8,909 nucleotides of DNA from JABDGC01 sp964466595. Its GTDB lineage: Bacteria; Pseudomonadota; Gammaproteobacteria; DSM-16500. Below the pieces are notes generated by a model. It saw nothing but the letters and a program-made list of their open reading frames with translations. It was not told the DNA's origin and searched no databases. A program made the translations under genes and the position numbers. The stretch is taken from the NCBI GenBank assembly GCA_964466595.1, contig CAYXNR010000067.1, positions 1 to 8,909 of the forward strand. Reading direction: 5' to 3'. The number at the start of each line of letters is the position of its first letter. Within the stretch, counting starts at the first letter, position 1. Positions 1-4,599 of the stretch are shown here, in pieces.

Positions 1-2
1 TT

Positions 3-527
3 TATAATGCAAAATTATTTATTGATGATCGTTCCTCTTCATCGGTATCAGATATCCGTTCCAAGTGTAGGCGAATAAAGCGGGAGTATGGTTTATCACT
101 GGTGATAGTTGATTATTTAAGCTTGATGGGTGGTGAAGGCGAAAATGAAACTATAAGAATGGGGAATATATCACGAGGTCTTAAGCTATTGGCTCGGGAT
201 TTAAAGGTTCCTGTTATAGCCATTTCACAACTTAACCGAGGTGTTGAACAACGGAATGACAAAAGACCCACTATGTCTGATCTTCGTCAGAGTGGCGCTA
301 TTGAACAAGATGCCGATTTAATTTTTTTCATTTATCGTGATGAGATTTATAACAAAAACTCCCCCAATAAGGGGGCTGCCGAAGTGATCATTGCTAAGCA
401 TAGAAATGGTGCTTTAGGAACCATTAATCTCAGCTTTAGCGGTAAGCATTGCCGGTTTGATAATTATTCTGGTGCTTTAATTTCAAATTATGAGGCTTCA
501 TCTCATGGAAGATCATTTATATATTAA
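3..527 (+). CDS. dnaB: Replicative DNA helicase DnaB, C-terminal part (5' end outside window)
   Basis: This is the last 174 codons of a DnaB-family hexameric helicase, the ATP-driven motor that unwinds DNA at the replication fork. The frame is open from base 3, so the N-terminal domain and Walker A lie upstream of the window. Visible family signatures, in order, are LFIDD, the Walker B strand LVIVDYLSLM, the block QLNRGVEQR..KRPTMSDLR, the stretch SGAIEQDADLIFFIYRDE, and AEVIIAKHRNGALG, which holds the basic residues that act across the subunit interface in DnaB/RecA-type rings. The protein ends soon after the last core strand, as is normal. The gene is followed 16 nt later by a mobile-element hypothetical gene rather than by the usual chromosomal neighbours, so I infer an element-encoded (phage, plasmid or island) DnaB. 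The family call is secure; the element assignment is inference. Confidence 0.93.
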   Translation, partial: YNAKLFIDDRSSSSVSDIRSKCRRIKREYGLSLVIVDYLSLMGGEGENETIRMGNISRGLKLLARDLKVPVIAISQLNRGVEQRNDKRPTMSDLRQSGAIEQDADLIFFIYRDEIYNKNSPNKGAAEVIIAKHRNGALGTINLSFSGKHCRFDNYSGALISNYEASSHGRSFIY

Positions 528-543
528 AAGCAAGGGAGGCAAT

Positions 544-1167
544 ATGAAGAAGTGCAAAGAAAGTAAAGACATTATGACTGAAACCAAAGCCCCAGAAAAT
601 AAAAAGAAAATTTCTCAGGCTGAAAGATATACTTGCAGTGTTATCAGCGGAGGAATTACTGCCTGTGCTTTGCACGATGGGAATTTAGATTTGGTAACCG
701 TCCTAAGCGAGATTACAAAAAGTTGTTCCAGCGTAGTCAAAGGTAAAACCGTTGAAATTGAGTTGATGCTAATGTCGCAAGCAAAAACCCTCGATATCCT
801 TTTTAACCGAATGCTTGTAAAGGCTGTCAGTTCTGATTTGATGGCTCATTTTGAAAAATTCACGGAGATAGCCCTAAAGGCCCAAAACCAAAGTAGGCAG
901 ACTCTAGCTGCTTTGGGTGACTTAAAGCACCCGCGCCGTGCTACTTTTATAAAACAGCAGAATAATGCCCACAACCAACAAGTGAACAATAATTGCACAG
1001 ATAATTTTCCAAAAAAGTCGGATGATTTGGCAAACGAACTATTAAAGGAGAAGGGTAATGAGGCATTGGACTTTAGAAGAGCGCCAGCGGCAATCGAGAT
1101 TGATCGGCCAGTGGTGCCCGTGGCGGCGGTCCACAGGCCCAAAAACGGCCCAAGGAAAGGCTATTAG
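544..1167 (+). CDS. Conserved hypothetical protein of mobile elements, overlapping the next gene
   Basis: A 207-residue protein with no known function. The ATG at 544 is preferred over the in-frame ATG at 490 because AAGGGAGG lies just upstream (532-539), and 490 falls inside dnaB. The central half (about residues 70-130) is predicted helical and carries MSQAKTLDILFNRM and LKAQNQSRQTLAAL. I recall these blocks, with a following IKQ.N.A..QQVNN stretch (here FIKQQNNAHNQQVNNN), from a family of hypothetical proteins scattered in proteobacterial accessory regions. The C-terminal 37 residues turn basic and Pro-rich (RPVVPVAAVHRPKNGPRKGY) and are encoded by DNA shared with the gene starting at 1058. 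It follows dnaB by 16 nt and is probably co-transcribed with it. The family memory is moderate in strength and the function is unknown. Confidence 0.8.
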   Translation: MKKCKESKDIMTETKAPENKKKISQAERYTCSVISGGITACALHDGNLDLVTVLSEITKSCSSVVKGKTVEIELMLMSQAKTLDILFNRMLVKAVSSDLMAHFEKFTEIALKAQNQSRQTLAALGDLKHPRRATFIKQQNNAHNQQVNNNCTDNFPKKSDDLANELLKEKGNEALDFRRAPAAIEIDRPVVPVAAVHRPKNGPRKGY

Positions 1168-1276
1168 TAGGATGAATGCCTATATCCACGGTGCCCGTTG
1201 CATAGGGGCAAGAAACGCAGCACGCTTAATTACGCAATGTAAAAGGGCAATGAGGCAAATAATAAAACAGACCTAG
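1058..1276 (+). CDS. Small basic TGPKT-motif protein overlapping the upstream gene
   Basis: A 72-residue, strongly basic protein. Its first 110 nt overlap the end of the 544-1167 gene in another frame. The start is well supported: AAGGAG at 1045-1050 sits 7 nt before the ATG. The N-terminal half reads WTLEERQRQSRLIGQW followed by PWRRSTGPKTAQGKAISRMN. I recognise this RQRQ..LI..W.PW..STGPKT..GKA...NA pattern from short proteins in proteobacterial mobile elements, where they sit beside relatives of the upstream gene. The high Arg/Lys content suggests nucleic-acid binding, but no catalytic motif is visible. It stops one base short of the convergent regulator's stop codon. The gene is confidently real; its role is unknown. 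Confidence 0.75.
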   Translation: MRHWTLEERQRQSRLIGQWCPWRRSTGPKTAQGKAISRMNAYIHGARCIGARNAARLITQCKRAMRQIIKQT

Positions 1277-1289
1277 GCTAACGGTTAGC
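1277..1289. repeat. Palindrome GCTAACGGTTAGC between convergent genes
   Basis: A perfect 6-bp inverted repeat around one central base, placed exactly where the plus-strand TGPKT gene and the minus-strand XRE gene converge. It encodes the last codons and stop of the XRE gene. It is followed by another TTAG unit (GCGTTAGG). No T-tract follows on either strand, so an ordinary intrinsic terminator is not supported. It may be a protein-binding palindrome or a chance result of short repeats. Confidence 0.35.
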
Positions 1290-1541
1290 GTTAGGGGAGG
1301 GACGTGGCATCTTTAACTCACGTAATGAGGGCAATAACTTGCCAGGCTCAACCTGAAGAGTAAGTGCAATACGAATCAAATTCTGAATGGATATATTTTG
1401 CTCACCTCGTTCTACCCGCCCATAATAGGTTCGGCCTAGCTGGGCTTCGGCAGCAAACGCCTCTTGCGAAAATTTCTTTAATTTCCGCAATGCTCTAATC
1501 CTTTTGCCAAGTTTTACTAAGTTGGGGTGTTTTTTATCCAT
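1278..1541 (-). CDS. XRE/Cro-C1 family transcriptional regulator
   Basis: An 87-residue protein that is almost entirely one helix-turn-helix domain (about residues 9-70). Family landmarks are LGKRIRALRKLKKFSQEAFA (helices 1-2), a recognition region with RTYYGRVERGEQNIS, and the closing LIRIALTLQVEPGKLL. Such single-domain proteins bind short palindromes as dimers and typically regulate their own gene and a divergent one, often in prophages or plasmids. Here the divergent neighbour is the secreted Rap1a-like gene at 1685, and tandem half-palindromes lie between them. No Shine-Dalgarno sequence is seen before the ATG, so translation may be leaderless or weak. The short tail (MPRPSPNANR) is variable in the family. 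No toxin partner is adjacent, so a HigA-type antitoxin role is less likely. Confidence 0.9.
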   Translation of the reverse strand: MDKKHPNLVKLGKRIRALRKLKKFSQEAFAAEAQLGRTYYGRVERGEQNISIQNLIRIALTLQVEPGKLLPSLRELKMPRPSPNANR

Positions 1542-1561
1542 ATAAGAAAGTAAAACTTATG

Positions 1562-1592
1562 GCACCTTATGAGGCCACACCTAATAAGGTGC
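1562..1592. promoter_or_regulatory. Candidate tandem operator of the XRE regulator
   Basis: GCACCTTAT (1562-1570) and ATAAGGTGC (1584-1592) form a perfect 9-bp inverted repeat. Read differently, there are two sites 15 bp apart: CACCT-TATG-AGGCC (1563-1576) and CACCT-AATA-AGGTG (1578-1591), the second a perfect 5-4-5 palindrome. They lie between the divergent XRE gene and the promoter of the Rap1a-like gene, and overlap that promoter's -35 region. This is the expected layout for an XRE dimer site. A short T-run at 1594-1598 also allows a weak plus-strand terminator, but no plus-strand gene reads into it. Confidence 0.5.
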
Positions 1593-1617
1593 ATTTTTAT
1601 TGGCATTGATGTATAAT
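1588..1617 (+). promoter_or_regulatory. Candidate promoter of the Rap1a-like gene
   Basis: A perfect -10 hexamer TATAAT occupies 1612-1617. No good -35 hexamer exists 16-18 bp upstream (the region is GGTGCATT, 1588-1595), which fits a promoter whose -35 zone is covered by a regulator site. The predicted transcript would begin near 1624 and leave a leader of about 60 nt before the ATG at 1685. Confidence 0.45.
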
Positions 1618-1684
1618 TTACGGCTTAATGGAGCAAATATGGGAGGGAAATAAGCAGAAACAGATACTGAAACGAGGCTTAATA

Positions 1685-2164
1685 ATGAAAAATTTAATAT
1701 TGTTGGTTTTAATATTATCAATCAGCAATCCAGCATTTGCTCTTCTTAGAGGGAACGCTATCTACCCTGTTTGTGAGCATATCCATGATCGGGCAAATCC
1801 AGAAAATTATAAAACACAGGACGACATAATTCATGGCTCTATGGACCGTGGCTTCCTTATTGGTTTTTGTACAGGGGTTGTGGGTACTTCTTTTCAAGCC
1901 ATTAGAGGCATTGGTTATACATGGTCTGTAGATGGTAAATTCACAAGGTGTATGGAAGATTATTATGGATTTGAAAATATCGGTGTCGATCAAATACTTG
2001 ATATGACTATGAAGTTCCTAAAAGAGCATCCTGAATATAGAAATGCGGAAATAAATACCATAATGGCCTTAATGCTACATCATTATTATCCATCATCTGT
2101 TTGTGGAGCGAATATTCCCCTCGATGGGGTGCTAAAAGACAAAAAGCATTATAATCAAATTTGA
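1685..2164 (+). CDS. Secreted Rap1a/Tai-like protein (immunity-type fold)
   Basis: A 159-residue precursor. The ATG at 1685 is chosen because GAGG at 1674-1677 precedes it and a textbook signal peptide follows: MKNLILLVLILSISNPAFA, with likely cleavage after Ala19. The mature protein should be periplasmic. It has four cysteines (30, 62, 89, 140), enough for two disulfides. The pattern GFLIGFCTGVVG, then CMED....GVDQILDMTMKFLKEHPE, then an Ala/Leu helix (IMALMLHHYYPSSVC) matches the Rap1a/Tai family. Its founding members neutralise type VI secretion amidase effectors in the periplasm. No effector or secretion gene is adjacent, so an orphan immunity role, or another role for the same fold, is possible. 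The divergent XRE gene may control it. Family call moderate; function inferred. Confidence 0.75.
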   Translation: MKNLILLVLILSISNPAFALLRGNAIYPVCEHIHDRANPENYKTQDDIIHGSMDRGFLIGFCTGVVGTSFQAIRGIGYTWSVDGKFTRCMEDYYGFENIGVDQILDMTMKFLKEHPEYRNAEINTIMALMLHHYYPSSVCGANIPLDGVLKDKKHYNQI

Positions 2165-2187
2165 GTCGAACACGAATGTCCGACTCA
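2162..2187 (+). terminator. Stem-loop overlapping the stop codon of the Rap1a-like gene
   Basis: TGAGTCG (2162-2168) pairs with CGACTCA (2181-2187). One A/C mismatch follows, then ACA pairs with TGT around a CGAA loop. The stem starts in the TGA stop codon. There is no T-run after it, so it may stabilise the mRNA 3' end or act as a non-canonical terminator rather than a classical intrinsic one. Confidence 0.45.
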
Positions 2188-2237
2188 TTGAGTGAAGTGT
2201 ATTTAAGCCACATCTTATCTAAAACTCGCTACCTGAT

Positions 2238-2255
2238 AAAAGCCATCAAGCTTTT
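2238..2255. terminator. Weak bidirectional hairpin between convergent genes
   Basis: AAAAGC (2238-2243) and GCTTTT (2250-2255) form a perfect 6-bp stem with a 6-nt loop and a T-run on either strand. It lies between the convergent Rap1a-like gene and the minus-strand gene ending at 2292. The stem is short and AT-rich, so termination would be inefficient. Confidence 0.35.
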
Positions 2256-2291
2256 CGACAATATCTAGCTTGGTCGGTTACGAAAAACTAT

Positions 2292-3077
2292 TTACATATC
2301 TGAGTGCACTATAGTAATTTTTTTATCCTTATCGACTGTAGCTCCGAATGAACCAGACATTTTACGATCATTAAAATACCCGCTTCTGTGGTACTCTGCA
2401 GGATATTCTTCGTCAACCGGAATATTGTCAGAATCAAATTTAAAATTAATATAATAATCGCCCTCAACACGAAGCGTACCCTCATCGATTTCATATATAA
2501 GATCATATACTGAGGCTTCTCTTGCTATAAAATGATCGGTATCTAAAATCTCAGGGTCAAGATCATGTAAATCATCTTTCCCCTCATCAGTATTGGCGCT
2601 ATTGAGAAAATAGGATTGAATTTCATCTTTCATCAAGTTTAATTTTTCACACACAAATTGCAAGCATGGTTGAACTCCGTAATCTTTGTATCTCAAGTCT
2701 TCACTCAATATTAGTTTTTCACAAATAGCCTGTTTTTCTGAATCATAGTCGTCGTCTGAATCATCTGAATCTTGAAATAATTGGAGAATATCTAATTGTT
2801 CGGGAAAAGGGATTTTACTGTTGAAAATGGACGAAATTGCGAGATCCATTTTTTTATAAATATTTTTTTCTGAAGCTATTTGTTTTAAAAGAACTTCTTT
2901 GGCTGGCTTGGACTGTTTGAGATTAGCTTCTAAAACATTCAGATAATTTTTGTAATTAGAGAACCCAAACTGTTGTGCCGCTTCATCAAGAGCTTGACTC
3001 TGGCTTAAGGATTTCTCTCTTTTTAGCTGTCTGGCTTTTTGCTTGAGAAACGATGGTGAAACAAGAGACTTCTTCAT
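2292..3077 (-). CDS. Hypothetical protein with N-terminal SQAL helical motif and acidic middle
   Basis: A 261-residue protein I cannot assign to a function. The start is supported by GAGGG on the coding strand 7 nt before the ATG (plus-strand 3085-3089). Residues 8-50 (FLKQKARQLKREKSLSQSQA, then LDEAAQQFGFSNYKNYLNVL) match a short helical module seen at the start of many plasmid and phage proteins, usually written LK..A..LR......SHSQALE..A...GF..W. The middle contains an acidic run, DSDDSDDDYDSEK, around residue 105. The last 80 residues (after DTDHFIAREASVYDLIYEID) look beta-rich and end in VDKDKKITIVHSDM, resembling the EID-type beta domains on other accessory proteins. No signal peptide or membrane segment. 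The 5' leader is long (about 150 nt if the candidate promoter is right). Confidence 0.75.
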   Translation of the reverse strand: MKKSLVSPSFLKQKARQLKREKSLSQSQALDEAAQQFGFSNYKNYLNVLEANLKQSKPAKEVLLKQIASEKNIYKKMDLAISSIFNSKIPFPEQLDILQLFQDSDDSDDDYDSEKQAICEKLILSEDLRYKDYGVQPCLQFVCEKLNLMKDEIQSYFLNSANTDEGKDDLHDLDPEILDTDHFIAREASVYDLIYEIDEGTLRVEGDYYINFKFDSDNIPVDEEYPAEYHRSGYFNDRKMSGSFGATVDKDKKITIVHSDM

Positions 3078-3366
3078 AATATAACCCTCACATATGGCTC
3101 ATCAACGCTTTGTCGCCTGCTCCAAAACATCTTTGAGCGATGTTTAGGTTTATATGATTTAGAGAACATTTTTATTCAATGACAGTGCTCGAGAGCAAGC
3201 TTTAGTGCGCAGGCGCAAGGTTTCTGTCTAACCTGAAGGCGAGGTTATCTAATAAATAAAAATGTGTCAAGGCCCGTCAACCCTTAAATGCGAACATTAA
3301 TATTGCTAGGGCCATGAGCGTAAATTTACCTCGATAGACGTAAGACCAAGGCGAGACTTTTATAAA
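3078..3366. other. 289-bp intergenic region with inverted repeats
   Basis: No coding frame worth calling. It holds several perfect short inverted repeats: AAACATC-N7-GATGTTT (3125-3145), TGCTC-GA-GAGCA (3187-3198), TAACCT-N7-AGGTTA (3229-3247) and the palindrome GTAAATTTAC (3320-3329). The first two would lie in the leader of the minus-strand gene starting at 3077. Their density suggests an operator or structured leader, but none matches a riboswitch that I know. Confidence 0.4.
3242..3270 (-). promoter_or_regulatory. Candidate promoter for the minus-strand gene at 2292-3077
   Basis: On the minus strand there is a perfect -35 TTGACA (plus 3265-3270), a 17-bp spacer and a weak -10 TAACCT (plus 3242-3247). 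The -10 is one arm of the inverted repeat TAACCT-N7-AGGTTA, which could make it repressible. An alternative, weaker promoter is TTGAAT (3174-3179) with TATAAA (3149-3154) and a 19-bp spacer. Confidence 0.35.
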
Positions 3367-4095
3367 TTAGGGACGACCATGCTGCTTTTTCTTTTCATCG
3401 AGTAGCTTTTGCACACCTGAGCTCCATTCCGTAATGTATTGAAAAATATTTTTGAAAGGTTGGGGCATCTTTTCAATTTCCTCGACAGAATATTCACTAT
3501 CACCTTTAAAACCGTAATAGACGGGCTGTAATATCCTGTTTGTTTCCTCTATGTTTTCCATGTAATCTAGGTTGGTCCCATGAAACAAAGTTAAAAATTG
3601 CGCAACACAGCCTAGAGCATTAGGGGAGATATTTGTGTGATTTGGATATGAATTTCGCAGTAGTTCATCGGGGCTTTTATTGGTGTAATCCTTAAGGCCA
3701 TAGAAGAACCTATAGTCATCGACCTTATCCAGAATCTTTTTTATTCTCAGCATATAGGAATGTAGTTTTGCACAGTAACATTTTCTGAGTTTGTGATTCT
3801 GAATCTCATTTGTCATGTTGTGAAAGGAAGATAGCTGCATTGTGGCAACCGCCCATGAGGGGGCGTCATTAGCTTGGTCCTGATCTAGCTTTTCTAGTAT
3901 TTGTATCGATGAATCAATATTGGCGGTTACAATACTGAAGAGCATTTCGTCCTGTTTATTTCCATCAGCTTTTCGGATTAAGCTAAGGTTCTTGATGCCA
4001 AAGTAAAGAGCGGTTATTACTGAGATGGCGGTTATATTCTTCATGGTGAAGTAGTGGGAAATTGTGCCCACAATTTGAGCAGATACGCTATCCAT
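3367..4095 (-). CDS. Hypothetical single-pass membrane protein
   Basis: A 242-residue protein of no family I recognise. I chose the ATG at 4095 (AAAGG on the coding strand about 10 nt upstream). A longer frame opens with TTG at 4128, but a good -10 box (TATAAT, plus 4134-4139) puts the transcript start almost on that TTG. Residues about 20-40 (NITAISVITALYFGIKNLSL) form one hydrophobic segment ending in basic residues, consistent with an N-terminal membrane anchor. The remaining 200 residues look soluble and mostly helical, with a CYC pair (CYCAKLHSYMLRIKKIL) and Tyr/Asn-rich segments. It is the last gene before the attachment scar and points away from it. Proteins of this layout are common at the ends of integrated elements, but the sequence gives no activity. 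Confidence 0.7.
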   Translation of the reverse strand: MDSVSAQIVGTISHYFTMKNITAISVITALYFGIKNLSLIRKADGNKQDEMLFSIVTANIDSSIQILEKLDQDQANDAPSWAVATMQLSSFHNMTNEIQNHKLRKCYCAKLHSYMLRIKKILDKVDDYRFFYGLKDYTNKSPDELLRNSYPNHTNISPNALGCVAQFLTLFHGTNLDYMENIEETNRILQPVYYGFKGDSEYSVEEIEKMPQPFKNIFQYITEWSSGVQKLLDEKKKQHGRP

Positions 4096-4133
4096 AGCTT
4101 TAGTACCTTTTAGGTAATTTAAACCCAATCTCC

Positions 4134-4161
4134 ATTATATCTGTGCTCCACTCATGGTCCA
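4134..4161 (-). promoter_or_regulatory. Promoter for the gene at 3367-4095
   Basis: On the minus strand the -10 is a perfect TATAAT (plus 4134-4139). The -35 is TGGACC (plus 4156-4161, 4 of 6 to consensus), with a 16-bp spacer. The -35 overlaps the second 8-bp repeat of the left att-flanking module, so a protein bound there could repress this gene. Confidence 0.5.
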
Positions 4162-4203
4162 CTCAGTAATAACAAATAGAAGCACTGTTCAATAAATGAC
4201 AAT
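4147..4203 (+). repeat. Left att-flanking repeat module
   Basis: It contains TCCACTCA twice (4147-4154 and 4158-4165) at an 11-bp pitch, then AATAACAAATAG (4168-4179), then AATGACAAT (4195-4203). The last two elements recur identically and with the same 27-base offset at 4413-4448, in the same orientation. A pitch of about one helical turn fits tandem protein-binding sites, for example arm-type sites of a tyrosine recombinase. That role is inference. Confidence 0.6.
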
Positions 4204-4279
4204 AAGGCGAATAATTCAACCGCTTGATTTATTTGTTGATATTGATCGGCACCTGTTGCTATTATCGATCCTCTGATTT

Positions 4280-4321
4280 CTCTTAATCAGCGGGTCGTTG
4301 GTTCGATCCCAACACGGCCCA
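4280..4321 (+). other. tRNA-Lys(CTT) 3' fragment: putative attachment (att) site
   Basis: These 42 bases read as the anticodon loop CTCTTAA with CTT anticodon, the 3' anticodon stem TCAGC, a short variable loop, a T-arm with GGTTCGATCC, and the acceptor strand ending GGCCCA. This matches the 3' part of a tRNA-Lys(CTT). The 5' half (D-arm and 5' acceptor) is absent; upstream bases do not pair with CGGCCC. Tyrosine recombinases of islands and phages use exactly this portion of tRNA genes as the crossover core, so the fragment is probably the distal att copy. Orientation predicts the element to the left and the original flank, or a second element, to the right. CCA is not encoded. The intact tRNA gene is not in the window. 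Confidence 0.75.
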
Positions 4322-4387
4322 TGTTATTGATAAAAAAGCCTAAAATAGTAGTTTCGCAGACCCATAAAAAATGGTAAAACTAGCTCC

Positions 4388-4448
4388 GTGGGGCACTGGT
4401 GGGGCAGTTAGAAATAACAAATAGCAATATTTCTCAACCAATGACAAT
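4388..4448 (+). repeat. Right att-flanking repeat module
   Basis: GTGGGGCA occurs twice (4388-4395 and 4399-4406) at an 11-bp pitch, followed by AATAACAAATAG (4413-4424) and AATGACAAT (4440-4448). The arrangement copies the left module at 4147-4203, but the paired 8-mers differ. The 36-base part shared with the left copy (4168-4203) has about 28 identities and no gap. The sequence between 4407 and 4474 has no gene. Confidence 0.6.
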
Positions 4449-4474
4449 CAAATAAAGTAGCCTTGGGGGTGTAA

Positions 4475-4503
4475 TTTTACTCGCATAGGTCTTATACTAT
4501 ATA
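4475..4503 (+). promoter_or_regulatory. Candidate promoter for the right-hand operon
   Basis: TTTTAC (4475-4480) and TATATA (4498-4503) are spaced 17 bp apart, with overlapping -10 alternatives such as TATACT (4493-4498). Neither hexamer is perfect. It is the only reasonable promoter pair seen between the att scar and the NYN gene. Transcription would start near 4510, just before the folded leader. Confidence 0.4.
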
Positions 4504-4513
4504 TGGATAAACG

Positions 4514-4585
4514 CTTGCCGCTTCTGCTATTAACTTAGCAGGGCACAAGAGTCGCCCTGGGTATATCCCGGGGCTTTTTATTTTT
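4514..4585 (+). terminator. Folded leader ending in an intrinsic terminator (possible attenuator or small RNA)
   Basis: GCCCTGGG (4554-4561) and CCCGGGGC (4567-4574) form an 8-bp stem with one G-T pair and a TATAT loop, followed directly by TTTTTATTTTT (4575-4585). This is a strong intrinsic terminator. Upstream, CTGCTA (4524-4529) pairs with TAGCAG (4536-4541), extendable by GCC/GGC and CTT/AAG. AGGGC (4540-4544) could instead pair with GCCCT (4554-4558), excluding both hairpins. With a promoter at 4475-4503 this gives either an attenuated leader for the operon or a free RNA of about 75 nt. If the promoter is not real, it is simply the terminator of an upstream transcript. Confidence 0.65.
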
Positions 4586-4599
4586 GGGATATGGCTTTT

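Noticed and set aside
846..1142. Minus-strand open frame of 98 codons opposite the two overlapping genes
   Set aside because: It has no ribosome site and no recognisable motif, and lies opposite two frames with strong starts and family signatures. It is a shadow.
1718..1993. Minus-strand open frame opposite the Rap1a-like gene
   Set aside because: Composition is cysteine- and proline-scattered with no domain, and the plus strand has a clear signal peptide and family pattern.
4250..4325. A complete, functional tRNA-Lys gene
   Set aside because: No D-arm or 5' acceptor strand is present upstream of the anticodon loop; only the 3' part can be found.
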